A stretch of 64,000 nucleotides of DNA from Nematostella vectensis (GCF_932526225.1 NC_064034.1:7736001-7800000); one strand, 5' to 3'. Counted from the first letter of the stretch, positions 32,836-46,150 are shown. Program-made: numbers and translations. Notes: a model not told the origin generated them from the letters alone.

Positions 32836-35800
32836 ATGACCTCCAAACTTGTTCCACAGAAATCTAATAATTTATTCGGGACGGAGCAATGGAACAAGCT
32901 TATGAAAGAGGTTTCTCGTCCTTATGAATGGCACAGTGAATATGAGATTCTGTGCGATTTGATGCATAAGTATGTCAAGTTGAACGACAGGCTTTTGAGG
33001 CTCGCTTGTGGGGACTCCAAACTTGGAGAAAACCTTTACGATGTCGGGTACCGAAACATCATAAGTGTGGATTCATCTGAAAAGGTTATCAAGAAGATGA
33101 GGAAAAGAAATGACTCTGGGAAACGGGATATGGAGTATACTAGGATGGACGTCACAGATGTAAGTCAGAAAACCTGTCAACCTCGGAAAATCTCAAGGCT
33201 TGAGAATTTTTGGGGGAGAGGGGTGGGGTATATTCATTTTTTTGGGGAGCCGTTTAGCCTTGCAGCCGTTAGCAGTATAGAAAGCTCTCACGACAAATCC
33301 ACTTATAGATCTCACTTGTGCTACGCAAAAGAATTATTATTTCAAATATTTTCAATAATAGAAAATAGGCAAAATGATAATTTTCTATAGAATAATTTTT
33401 CAGAAGCGATAAAAATCGCTAAAAAATGGGAGATTTGGTGCTCAACGCGGGAGAGGGGGGGAAGGGGTCTAAAATCTTGAGACTCCTGCCTAATGCAGGA
33501 GAGTTGACAGGTATGGAAAAGACCGGATTGCACTGATTAGTCCACAGGTTCCCCAAAATATAATAAAATACCTTCAAGCTTTTCTCGCCTGTTTTTGGAG
33601 TTATTTACATCCCTGTGAAGTTTCAATCCATTTGAGGCAATATTGAGCGATTGTAGTTCCCACATACTAAGAGAGGAAAAGGTATACCTGTCAACTCTCC
33701 CACATTAGGCAGGACTCTCAAGATTTTGGACCCCTTCTCCCGCTCTCCCATGTTGAGCACCAAATCCTCCACTTTTTAGCAAATTTTATTTTTTATAGAA
33801 TTATTCTATAGAAAATCGTCATTTTGCCTATTTTCTATTAAAATATTTGAAACAGTAATTCCCTTGCATAGAGCAATTTATCTAACACCCTCGTGAAATC
33901 TATCAGTGGATTTTTAATTAGAGCTTTCTATACGGCAAACACCGTAGGGTTTAACCATACGGTTGAACCCACCCCTCCCCCAAAAAAATCTCTAGCCTTG
34001 AGATTTTCGGATGTTGACAGGTATGGAAAGGTAGCACTCTAATGATGCCGATAATTATACCAATACTTTACACTGCCGCACAGAAATTATGAATCCAGTT
34101 GATCAACTCTTTGCCTACCTAAAACGCAATTCTTCACCTGCCTTGCTGAAACACCTATGCTTGACGCAAACCCATGAGATGGTTTTTAAACGTCATGACA
34201 AAACAGACCGTCTAACTTAAAACAACTGGAAAAGCTACAATCTTCATATTGTTCTTGCTTTTTTTAGGGTCAAGATAAACTTTGCGCTAACAATAACAGC
34301 ACAGCTTTTGAATTTCCAGTTTTCTACAAGTGATTTTCTACTGCCCATTTCGCCGATCGCCATCATTAGAGTGCTACCTTTCTGTTCTCTTAGTATGGGG
34401 GAACTACATTGGCTCAATATTGCCCCAAATAGATTGAAATTGCACAGGGATGTAAATAAAAACTCTAAAATTTTTATTATATTTTATTATATTAATAAGG
34501 GAAAGTTCATTTATTATTCCAAGGGGGGGGGGGGGGCATGAGGATTTTAATAAAAGTAAGGGATAAAATTAGTTGACCCCCCTTTAGGAGTAACAAAATT
34601 GTTCATGCCCCCCCCCCCTCTTATGCTTCCTCATATTTTTGGTGCCCCCCCCCTCCCCTCCTGAAAACTGAAGAAAGAAGGAGCAAAGGAAGGAACGGCA
34701 TTGACATGAGCAAGAGATTATCTGCAAGCTTTGACAGAAAGTGGAGGGGAAGGAATTGGATGAAAACATCAGCAGAAAAAGAAGATATGTATTTAGGGTG
34801 TATAATACAAGTTTGCATTGCATAGATAAAATGTGGCTTAATACATATCCTTGACTCCTGGATAGTGCATTCCCAATATGTGCCACCAAACTAAAACAAG
34901 TTGAACCAAGAAGTCTGATTTGACATGTCAAATTATATAGTAAAGACAACACCCAAAGAAATCCTCGAGGCCCCCACACAGTATCCTCTTGCCCCCCCCC
35001 TTGGGATAATAAATGAACTTTTCCCTTAATATATTAATAATATTATATTATATAATAGAATAATATTTTATTAAAATTTTATTCTATTTTTTGTCCCAAA
35101 TTTTATTGTAATTCACCATATATCTACAGTAACTATGAATGAAACGCCTTAAATATAACATTAGCTTGGGGAACCTGTGATAAGTCAGGGATTTCAGACT
35201 TTACCTTTGAATGGGTAAAATATCAAAAGACAAATCTAGCTAAGAGAAAGTATTTATTTTACTCTATGCTTTATTGTCTGTCTGTTATCATCATAATAAT
35301 TTAATTAGTATTAATGTTTTGCAAATTCCTATGCACCTTTTCAAATAATGCACTTCCATGGTCCTGGAGAAGGGTAGGGGATTTGCTTTTAACCCTGAAC
35401 CAACTTGAAAAAAGCCCTATGAGGTGCAAACAGTATAACAACTTGTTCAGACAACAATCCATCCAAAATGAGCCAGTGTCCTTGGGTCATTTTTTGTTTG
35501 TCCCCACTCCCCTTAGGTTGGGACGAGTCTAAGAGTAAAAAAGGAGCAGATCTAGGGGTAGGCCGAGCACCCACTTAGATATTTGGCTCAAAAATGACCA
35601 GAAATATAAGAAATTCCATGTAAGAACAATGACCCCCCCTTCTTGAAACCCTTGCTCAGGCCCCCCCTTTTTGCAACTCCTGGATCCGCCAGAAAAAAAC
35701 TGTCAATTCCCCCACCCCCTTGGGAAAGATACTCGTTCAAAATGGCTCTAAACCCCCACGCTAACCCCACTCTTCTCAGGGACCATGGAATAAGGTTGTT

Positions 35801-38800
35801 ATGTTTTGTAACCCACAGTGCTCTAATGTAAATAAGCAAATGGGTTAATAAAATTATAATAAGGAAAGTTAATTGTTTTAGAAATTAAATTTTCATGTGC
35901 TTGTAAAACCTTTAAACATATGGCTTTTAAAGACCAGAACTAAGTCATTTTTATATGTTACCCATTAACCACTGTAGGTTAATGCATGGATTTTCTTTTT
36001 ACCTTACTGTTATTTGAAGTATGGGTGTGTAATTATGTGTTTCTTGCCTGCAAATCGTTTTGTCCTCCCATAAATCTGTCTTTCCTTTTGCTTCTGTGAA
36101 ATGTATTGTAAACAATACCCAATAATTTCTATGTTTCAGCTGAAGTATGATGATGAAAGCTTCAACGTTGTATTTGACAAGCAATGGCTTGACTATACCT
36201 TCACAAACACAAGTGAAGACATTCTTAAAAAAGTAGACAAAACATTCGCAGAGATCCAAAGAGTTTTGAAAGTTGGTGGTCGCTTTATAGTCTGCACTCT
36301 TGCTCAGGATCATATTCTTGATAAACTGTTGGCCCACTTCTCTCAAGGGTGGCTAGTAAGAGTACACAAGCTTAGACATCATGAAAAAGCATCCACCCTT
36401 AGAGCAGTGTTTGCTTTTGTTTTTACCAAGACAAAGTCATCAGGTAAAGTCATGCACTTACAGTACTGGGGACAGTTTCTGCATGTATCTGTTGCAATTT
36501 TGCATTTTAATGTCTGACAGTCTAAAAGGGAATTCTGTGCTGAGGGGACAAGGAGCTAGGATGAGTAATGAGTAACAAAGTTACGAGCGATGCCTGCCAA
36601 AACAAAACAGACATTATGCAATGCTCATACCGCTCAGGGATGGTAACGGTGCAAAATTATACCAAACCAAGGAAGTATAAAGGAAACTTTATGTTCATGA
36701 TCTCAAATGCATGCTGTTTCTCTCAAGCACATAATAGCCTTGTTCCAAATGCATTAAAAATCAAGTATAAATAAGACTGTTAAATGTTTTTTTCTCCAGG
36801 AAAAGTAAATGTCTAATGAGTGGCAGCTCAAGATATCAGCAGTTATTGTCTTATATTCGATACACTTATTTGCATCTTCTCTCTCGTTGTTTACTAGAAG
36901 AATTTCCCATATCTACACTTTGAAATAACTAGCAATAGTAGAATTTATTGTTTATTAAAATGATTTGTATCGACTGCTAAAAATAACTCCCACAAAGATT
37001 GTTGCACAGAGATCGGGTTGAAGATACAACTTTTAAATGAGAAGACCTTTATTGGTTCTTTGATGTCACATGGAAAATGTTTAAGGTAGAACCCTCTATG
37101 CTCAGAACAACTGATCTAAATGAGCTCTGAGAAATTACTTTGTACACAAGGAGTTAAATGTTGAAGACTCGCTGTAGTCATGCTTCAACTGGCAGCCTGG
37201 CAGGAGCTCGTTGCTTCCAGTTCTTTCCTCAAATAACATAACTTCCAATTGTATTCCTTTGTGTCTCTTAATTTTTTGTATTTCTTATAGTCTTCACAAT
37301 ACTGGTGTTTTTTAAAGAAAATATGTTGTAGATCGGAATTCAATATTCTAGATTGTCCACCGTTGAACAGTTGAAGAAAAATGCAAGAACTCGAACTAAA
37401 GCATAGCCTGCTTGCAGGCATTTACCCGGTGTTTTTTTTTTTCACTATTCGCTGAGTCGTGGTCTCCATCTTGTTTTTCGGCTGCGCTAGCCTGGCATGA
37501 GTCACTCAGCAAACAGATAATTGCAGGGGAGGCTAGCTTGAGAGGACACAGTATGTATGCTTTCAAAGGGTATGGCATAGTCTGAAAAACGACTTTGGTT
37601 TAGAGAGAAAATTGGCAAACAGATCAAAGGTGTCAGGTTAAAACCAATACTGCTTTTTTTGGGATTCAAAATTAACACAAATTTTAAAAATGAAATTTAG
37701 TCTCTGTCTGCTGTGGTAAGGACAGGGATAATCTCTAAATTCATAATATCGGCATCGGAAGGTGGGGACGGTTTTGGCTCATCATCATTTACAAAAATTC
37801 TAGAGATTTTCTATTTAACACAATTTTTGATTGGTGGAAAGGAGATTGGTAAACATAGGCAAAAAAGCAAAGTCCATGTAGATACATGTATCAAAATACT
37901 CTTCTTATGGTTTACTGTAGCCTGAATTCTCTCTTTGGTTAGGACAACAGTCACCGTTTAAAGTCCTTGAGCTATGTATTGATGACTCAGATACAATTCA
38001 AAGAGTACAAACTATAGACGAAATGAAAGAAGCTATAGTAGTGAAGCAGAGATATGCCCTCATAAGGGACATGATTGGTAAGTGATATCTAAGAGGTCTA
38101 ACAGCTGGACTGCAAACCCCCCCCCCCCCCCCCCCCCCCGCCCCATCTTTATGTGGATAGGGACCATAATGTGGAAAGAGGAGAAAGAGGAGTATACAAA
38201 AGAGCTAAACATTTAAACCCTAGGCAGCCCCCTGATAAGTGGATAAAACAATTAAAATAGAGGGGGGCCTTATAGCTTCACCTCATGGTCTCTGTAATAG
38301 GGAGAATCTTTTTACCTTAGAAGGATGAGCAATGGATTGTATGCATCATCTTGCTTTTCAAGGCATGGGAAGCCCATAGCAAGTACCAAAACTGTTGCCC
38401 ATCTTGTGTTGTGTAAACCTGCACACTTTTTTCTCCAAACAAAACTTGGTATCCAAAAATAAAACTTTATACCCAAGGCATTTGTGACACTTGAATTGAG
38501 TGAAACAACCCATCCTCAGCCCCCACCAACTTATTATGAGGAAAAGATACCATTTTATTTTCATTTGCATTATTGCCTCAAATTAATTAGATATGTATAA
38601 AAACTAATTAACCACATATTTTACTCATTTTTTTCCAGCATTGAAGTTTCACCCTGGTGAGAACTTTACTTTTGACTTTTGGAGCACTGATCCCCAGATG
38701 AAGGAGCCAAGGTTTTCATTAACAGTTGTTGATTCTGAGCAACACAGAAATCAAAATGGGATATTTGCTATTTTCATAGTTCCACAAGGTTTGTACTGTA

Positions 38801-41800
38801 TGACAATTTGGTGGTAACAGCCAACCTTCCCCTCCCCTCTTTTTCACTCTCTTAAAGCAATACACATTTAAGATCAAGCTTTTCTTTTTAGGCATGCAAC
38901 TTGCTAAGAATTATGATAATCCTTTAGCTTTGCTCCAACAGCATTCTCTTTTTGTGCTGTTACAAAGATCCTTCCCCCTCCCCTTTTGGTGGTAATTTTG
39001 AATTCCAAGGGGTGAGGGTCTTTCAGTGCCGACTTTCCATTCTCTTTTTTCATACCAACACTATGTATTTTGAAAATCTCCTCTGTGTATTGTGGGAAGG
39101 GGGCCTTATCCCAAATCACCCAATCCCAATTGGTCAATGCATCAATTATTTCATTAATGTTGTATTTCATGTGGAACAACACCTGTCAGGGACTTTACAG
39201 CACTCACATTTGATTGACAGGTAGGGAAACTGAATGGTTGTTTTCCTCTGATGATGGCCTAGCTCAAATCAGTTCGGATGCAGGGTACCAAAGACTTGTT
39301 GTGGTATCATTGAACCGTGGCCATAAATATACCAGCATGGACCATATAAAGGAGGAGTTGTCATCAAAGGTCATGGATTTGGCTCCAGAAGGTCTTACTG
39401 ACAAAACAAAGGTGTGGGCAGTTCTTAGGCCTGGCTATTTTTATGTGCCATTCAAATATGAATGCATGCGAATGAAGATAAAACAATCAACTTTGGTCAT
39501 TTACATATACTTATATTTGAAACAGTACATGACTATGTTTGTTGAGGGGGACTTCCCTCAGGGACTAATACATTGATATAGCAGGTAAATCCATGGTTTG
39601 AGAGAAAATATATAAGCATCGATCCCTCTGGATCCGTCTATATTGATAATGATGATGTTACAGCTGCACAATTTATAGAGACTGTCCCCATTGTATTTGT
39701 TGATGTTTTTGTTATAGTTATAGTTCTATGCTGGATGATTGATGCTGCTGCCATTTAAAAAAATGTTTTGCCTTTTTTAGGTGCCATTCTTGTCAGTAGG
39801 CGGGGATATCGGCATCCGCAAGACTGTGCACGAAGGTTCCAGCTCGCTTAGTGGTGATTACATAGTTGAGGACATCACTATTGGAGAAGACACATTCAGG
39901 AGACTTGTTTTCCTCATTAACCCGCACGGTATCCAGTCTGAAGCAAAGCTCTTTACTGCCAAGGATGGCAAGAAGAAAGCAGGCCACATAGATTTCTCAT
40001 TTCTCACTCACTCACATCACAAGGCTATGGTTGCAGGTCTGGCATTAGTAGACAAGCTTCTTGAAAAAGGTGAGAAAGTAATTAGAAACAGTAGCATCCT
40101 GGTGTTGTTTGAAATATTGTATTCTTTTTCACAAGCAAATGTTCAGCCTCGTGCATATAGCGTCTATTGCAAACCACTTCGCTGCATAGTCAAACATGGT
40201 GGACAAACTAAACACCAGCTTTTCTGGGTCAGCGCCTCGCCAGCAATGTTGGATGTGCAAGGGTTGAAAATATGGCTTTCAATATATCAAGCCAAAACAG
40301 CGATACAAACCAAAATACAGCCAAACAGCAGCGATACAACCAAAAATAGCAATGCAGATCAATGCAATAGATAAAGCAAATAAGCAAAGACAAAGAGGAA
40401 ATGGCCGAAAAAAAACTTGTAGCTTTCGAAGGGCTCAATTATTAACTAGTTTTTGGTGAGATTTAATCGTCTTTATAGTTCCAATAAAAAAATAAAAGCT
40501 TGTTTTTGCTTTAGTAGACAAAGGTAGTTGGTATTGCAGCGCAAACGTCCCCATTCTCGCTTAGACCGTGGTTTGGAAGCTTTTCACCAAAACAGAAGAT
40601 ATTCATAACTTATGATTTATCTATCTGCCTTTTGTCCCTTATGATTTATCTATCTGCCTTTTGTCCCTTATGATCTATCTATCTGCCTTTTGTCCCTTAT
40701 GATCTATCTATCTGCCTTTTGTCCCTTATGATCTATTTATCTGCCTTTTTTCCCTTATGATTTATCTATCTGCCTTTTGTCCCTTATGATCTATCTATCT
40801 GCCTTTTGTCCCTTATGATCTATCTATCTGCCTTTTGTCCCTTATGATCTATCTATCTGCCTTTTGTCCCTTATGATTTATCTATCTGCCTTTTGTCCCT
40901 TATGATCTATCTATCTGCCTTTTGTCCCTTATGATCTATTTATCTGCCTTTTTTCCCTTATGATTTATCTATCTGCCTTTTGTCCCTTATGATCTATCTA
41001 TCTGCCTTTTGTCCCTTTATGATCTATCTATCTGCCTTTTGTCCCTTTATGATCTATCTATCTGCCTTTTGTCCCTTATGATTTATCTATCTGCCTTTTG
41101 TCCCTTATGATCTATCTATCTGCCTTTTGTCCCTTATGATCTATCTATCTGCCTTTTGTCCCTTATGATCTATTTATCTGCCTTTTGTCCCTTATGATCT
41201 ATTTATCTGCCCTTTGTCCCTTATGATCTATCTATCTGCCTTTTGTCCCTTATGATTTATCTATCTGCCTTTTGTCCCTTATGATTTATCTATCTGCCTT
41301 TTGTCCCTTATGATTTATCTATCTGCCTTTTGTCCCTTATGATCTATCTATCTGCCTTTTGTCCCTTATGATCTATTTATCTGCCTTTTGTCCCTTATGA
41401 TTTATCTATCTGCCTTTTGTCCCTTATGATTTATCTATCTGCCTTTTGTCCCTTATGATTTATCTATCTGCCTTTTGTCCCTTATGATTTATCTATCTGC
41501 CTTTTGTCCCTTATGATCTATATCTGCCTTTTGTCCCTTATGGTTTATCTATCTGCCTTTTGTCCCTTGTGATTTATCTATCTGCCTTTTGTCCCTTATG
41601 ATCTATCTATCTGCCTTTTGTCCCTTATGATCTATATCTGCCTTTTGTCCCTTATGGTTTATCTATCTGCCTTTTGTCCCTTATGATCTATCTATCTGCC
41701 TTTTGTCCCTTATGATTTATCTATCTGCCTTTTGTCCCTTATGATCTATCTATCTGCCTTTTGTCCCTTATGATCTATCTATCTGCCTTTTGTCCCTTAT

Positions 41801-44800
41801 GGTTTATCTATCTGCCTTTTGTCCCTTATGATCTATATCTGCCTTTTGTCCCTTATGGTTTATCTATCTGCCTTTTGTCCCTTATGGTTTATCTATCTGC
41901 CTTTTGTCCCTTATGATTTATCTATCTGCCTTTTGTCCCTTATGATCTATCTATCTGCCTTTTGTCCCTTATGATCTATATCTGCCTTTTGTCCCTTATG
42001 GTTTATCTATCTGCCTTTTGTCCCTTATGATCTATCTATCTGCCTTTTGTCCCTTATGATTTATCTATCTGCCTTTTGTCCCTTATGATCTATCTATCTG
42101 CCTTTTGTCCCTTATGATCTATCTATCTGCCTTTTGTCCCTTATGGTTTATCTATCTGCCTTTTGTCCCTTATGATCTATATCTGCCTTTTGTCCCTTAT
42201 GGTTTATCTATCTGCCTTTTGTCCCTTATGGTTTATCTATCTGCCTTTTGTCCCTTATGATTTATCTATCTGCCTTTTGTCCCTTATGATCTATCTATCT
42301 GCCTTTTGTCCCTTATGATCTATATCTGCCTTTTGTCCCTTATGATCTATATCTGCCTTTTGTCCCTTATGGTTTATCTATCTGCCTTTTGTCCCTTATG
42401 GTTTATCTATCTGCCTTTTGTCCCTTATGGTTTATCTATCTGCCTTTTGTCCCTTATGATTTATCTATCTGCCTTTTGTCCCTTATGATCTATCTATCTG
42501 CCTTTTGTCCCTTATGATCTATATCTGCCTTTTGCCCCTTATGATCTATATCTGCCTTTTGTCCCTTATGGTTTATCTATCTGCCTTTTGTCCCTTATGA
42601 TTTATCTATCTGCCTTTTGTCCCTTATGATCTATATCTGCCTTTTGTCCCTTATGATCTATCTATCTGCCTTTTGTCCCTTATGATTTATCTATCTGCCT
42701 TTTGTCCCTTATGATCTATATCTGCCTTTTGTCCCTTATGATTTATCTATCTGCCTTTTGTCCCTTATGATCTATCTATCTGCCTTTTGTCCCTTATGAT
42801 TTATCTATCTGCCTTTTGTCCCTTATGATCTATATCTGCCTTTTGCCCCTTATGATCTATATCTGCCTTTTGTCCCTTATGATCTATCTATCTGCCTTTT
42901 GTCCCTTATGGTTTATCTATCTGCCTTTTGTCCCTTATGATCTATATCTGCCTTTTGTCCCTTATGGTTTATCTATCTGCCTTTTGTCCCTTATGATTTA
43001 TCTATCTGCCTTTTGTCCCTTATGATTTATCTATCTGCCTTTTGTCCCTTATGATCTATATCTGCCTTTTGTCCCTTATGGTTTATCTATCTGCCTTTTG
43101 TCCCTTATGATCTATATCTGCCTTTTGTCCCTTATGGTTTATCTATCTGCCTTTTGTCCCTTATGGTTTATCTATCTGCCTTTTGTCCCTTATGATTTAT
43201 CTATCTGCCTTTTGTCCCTTATGATCTATCTATCTGCCTTTTGTCCCTTATGATCTATATCTGCCTTTTGTCCCTTATGATCTATATCTGCCTTTTGTCC
43301 CTTATGGTTTATCTATCTGCCTTTTGTCCCTTATGGTTTATCTATCTGCCTTTTGTCCCTTATGGTTTATCTATCTGCCTTTTGTCCCTTATGATTTATC
43401 TATCTGCCTTTTGTCCCTTATGATCTATCTATCTGCCTTTTGTCCCTTATGATCTATATCTGCCTTTTGCCCCTTATGATCTATATCTGCCTTTTGTCCC
43501 TTATGGTTTATCTATCTGCCTTTTGTCCCTTATGGTTTATCTATCTGCCTTTTGTCCCTTATGATCTATATCTGCCTTTTGTCCCTTATGATCTATCTAT
43601 CTGCCTTTTGTCCCTTATGATTTATCTATCTGCCTTTTGTCCCTTATGATCTATATCTGCCTTTTGTCCCTTATGATTTATCTATCTGCCTTTTGTCCCT
43701 TATGGTTTATCTATCTGCCTTTTGTCCCTTATGATTTATCTATCTGCCTTTTGTCCCTTATGATCTATCTATCTGCCTTTTGTCCCTTATGATCTATATC
43801 TGCCTTTTGCCCCTTATGATCTATATCTGCCTTTTGTCCCTTATGGTTTATCTATCTGCCTTTTGTCCCTTATGATTTATCTATCTGCCTTTTGTCCCTT
43901 ATGATCTATATCTGCCTTTTGTCCCTTATGATCTATCTATCTGCCTTTTGTCCCTTATGATTTATCTATCTGCCTTTTGTCCCTTATGATCTATATCTGC
44001 CTTTTGTCCCTTATGATTTATCTATCTGCCTTTTGTCCCTTATGATCTATCTATCTGCCTTTTGTCCCTTATGATTTATCTATCTGCCTTTTGTCCCTTA
44101 TGATCTATATCTGCCTTTTGCCCCTTATGATCTATATCTGCCTTTTGTCCCTTATGATCTATCTATCTGCCTTTTGTCCCTTATGGTTTATCTATCTGCC
44201 TTTTGTCCCTTATGATCTATATCTGCCTTTTGTCCCTTATGGTTTATCTATCTGCCTTTTGTCCCTTATGATTTATCTATCTGCCTTTTGTCCCTTATGA
44301 TTTATCTATCTGCCTTTTGTCCCTTATGATCTATATCTGCCTTTTGTCCCTTATGGTTTATCTATCTGCCTTTTGTCCCTTATGATCTATATCTGCCTTT
44401 TGTCCCTTATGATCTATATCTGCCTTTTGTCCCTTATGATCTATATCTGCCTTTTGTCCCTTATGATCTATATCTGCCTTTTGTCCCTTATGATCTATAT
44501 CTGCCTTTTGTCCCTTATGATCTATCTATCTGCCTTTTGTCCCTTATGATCTATATCTGCCTTTTGTCCCTTATGATCTATCTATCTGCCTTTTGTCCCT
44601 TATGATCTATCTATCTGCCTTTTGTCCCTTATGATCTATCTATCTGCCTTTTGTCCCTTATGGTTTATCTATCTGCCTTTTGTCCCTTATGATTTATCTA
44701 TCTGCCTTTTGTCCCTTATGATTTATATCTGCCTTTTGTCCCTTATGATTTATCTATCTGCCTTTTGTCCCTTATGATCTATCTATCTGCCTTTTGTCCC

Positions 44801-46150
44801 TTATGATTTATCTATCTGCCTTTTGCCCCTTATGATTTATCTATCTGCCTTTTGTTTCAGAAAAGAAGAAGCAGGCCCTCATTGTAGGTCTTGGTGGAGG
44901 TGGTCTTGCAATGTTTATTTATCAGTTTTTCTCTCAGGTAATTTATTGTTTGTTTTTTACCTAGACAATACACATATGTAACACGTAAAGATGTATTGGA
45001 AATAAAGTATTATAACAGAGTAGGTACAGTAATTATATATCCTCCTCGATTCTCTATAAACGCCATGTTACCATATACTTATATCCAACCAGGTTGCAAT
45101 AGATGCTGTTGAGCTTGATGAAGCAGTTGTTAGCGTCGCCAAGACTCAGTTTGGTTGCATCGAAGATAAGCGCCTCGCGATTCATGTAAAAGATGGGCTA
45201 AAGTTTATTGAGGAATCCCATATAAAAGGTATTTAGTGGAACCTCCGTATAACAGGCCTTCTATTGAGCGGAATTTCTCAGTTATGAAAGAGACAATAAA
45301 GTCCAAACGATCAAGGGCGTGAGTATGCGCCATAATCTTTGGGACGATTCATGAGAAGCCAAGGGGATTTAAATATTCCTTATTCTGCAGTGCCCAGACC
45401 GCAGTACCATGCCATCATGTTTGACATCGACTCTAAGGATGTCACTGTGGGAATGAGTGCCCCATCAAAGGACTTTGTTACCCCGGCCCTGCTAACGCGT
45501 GTCAAGGAGTTGCTGCATAATGAAGGTAGACACGCCCGTGTGTTCTGCCAAAAAATGTTCACTGAATTTTTTTTTTTTTTTTTGTAAATATGCGGATTCA
45601 CAAATTTTAAGCTCTTCATTTGTAATGGTACTGAAAAGTATTTCCGTTGGTCTATCTGATACGTGACATCGTTGCTTTGGGTTTTTTAGTTATGTAAATT
45701 TAATAGTTTGGGATAGTTCCTATGTTAATCTTTTTTTTTACAAGATGCATAGAACAAATATACATAGCAAAAGTCAAATCCTCTATTTTTACTTTTTCAA
45801 AATGCGGCATTCCGGAGTGAATCATGAAATTCCTAATTCATATATAACCAAAAATGTCCCCATTTGATTCAGGAGTATTCGTGCTTAACCTGGCGTGCCG
45901 AGACAAACAGCTCAAGGCGTCTGTAATTGAAGACATCAAGGCGAGCTTCCCCCGAGTGTACCTGGTGGATATTGATGATGATGTCAACGATGTGTTGTTT
46001 GCAAAGCCTCAACCGCCAGCAGAACCCAAACAGGATTTGCTTGTGGTACGCTCGTCAGTAGATAATCTGCAGAAACATGGCAAGAGTACTGGACTGTGGA
46101 ACGGTGAATGTGACTTGTGTGAAATGGTGGAGGGTTTGCAGATCGCGTAG
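32836..46150 (+). CDS. METTL13: eEF1A lysine and N-terminal methyltransferase (METTL13), ten exons, 672 aa
   Basis: Dual S-adenosylmethionine methyltransferase. In the known family the N-terminal domain methylates eEF1A Lys55 and the C-terminal domain its N-terminal Gly. Exons: 32836-33159, 36140-36443, 37943-38077, 38639-38788, 39221-39411, 39781-40069, 44861-44937, 45093-45228, 45391-45525, 45873-46150. All have GT-AG junctions in phase and total 2019 nt. N-domain: FGTEQWNKL, ACGDSKLGENLYDVGYRNI, then DKQWLD where the family has DKGTLD. Middle: QGRETEWLF and VPFLSVGGDIG. C-domain: ALIVGLGGGGLAMF (motif I), IDAVELDEAV with the ribose-binding acid, YHAIMFDIDSKD and GVFVLNLACRD. The human protein is 699 aa, so this one is near full length. 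The start codon gives MTSKLVPQKSNNLFG, like family N-termini. The polyadenylation signal is at 46216. Confidence 0.95.
33172..33512 (+). mobile_element. MITE copy 1, 12 bases after the METTL13 exon 1 donor
   Basis: Begins ACCTGTCAAC and ends GTTGACAGGT (33503-33512), a clean inverted terminal repeat. The body has GAAAATCTCAAGGC near the left end and ATCTTGAGACTCCTGCC near the right. GAAAA flanks both sides and may be part of a target duplication. There is no coding capacity. It starts immediately inside METTL13 intron 1. Confidence 0.85.
33684..34024 (-). mobile_element. MITE copy 2, inverted, with a nearby empty-site paralogue
   Basis: The same element as copy 1 in reverse orientation, with ACCTGTCAAC and GTTGACAGGT ends. 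Flanking sequence (ACTAAGAGAGGAAAAGG on the left, GGAAAGGTAGCACTC on the right) matches an uninterrupted inverted paralogue at about 34355-34400. GGAAAAGG and GGAAAGG look like an 8-bp target duplication of hAT type. Confidence 0.85.
34496..35030. mobile_element. MITE with G-tract terminal inverted repeats, METTL13 intron 1
   Basis: AGGGAAAGTTCATTTATTAT at 34498 followed by CCAAGGGGGGGGGGGG is mirrored at the right by CCCCCCCCCTTGGGATAAT and the complement of the same end (to about 35027). The interior is C-rich with no gene. The frames across it are shadows. Confidence 0.75.
35545..35692. mobile_element. Possible hAT-like MITE, METTL13 intron 1
   Basis: GGAGCAGATCTAGGGGTAGG near 35546 is roughly inverted at 35673 by GCAACTCCTGGATCCGCC. 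Such GGCGGATCCAGG ends are frequent in animal miniature elements. The match is imperfect and the body is C-rich. Confidence 0.4.
38118..38142. repeat. Poly-C tract in METTL13 intron 3
   Basis: An uninterrupted run of about 21 C, then GCCCC. Other G or C runs of 10 or more in the window lie near 4579, 5056, 16174, 20447, 23031, 34524, 58339, 60278, 61937 and 63287. Confidence 0.9.
40607..44850. repeat. 27/29-bp minisatellite filling METTL13 intron 6
   Basis: Roughly 150 tandem units of 29 bp (ATCTATCTATCTGCC with TTTTGTCCCTTATG) or 27 bp (one fewer TC pair of the TCTA run), differing by ATC/ATT/GTT at one position. Blocks are repeated at higher order. The unit series from 42306 recurs at 43241, and the one from 42816 recurs at 44091, 1275 bp on. 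The last unit reads CTGCCTTTTGTTTCAG, so the array runs directly into the splice acceptor of exon 7 at 44861. The Leu/Pro/Tyr-rich frames across it are artefacts. Confidence 0.97.

Noticed and set aside
42306-44300. Leu/Pro/Tyr-rich frames of 60-69 residues
   Set aside because: Translations of the METTL13 intron minisatellite.
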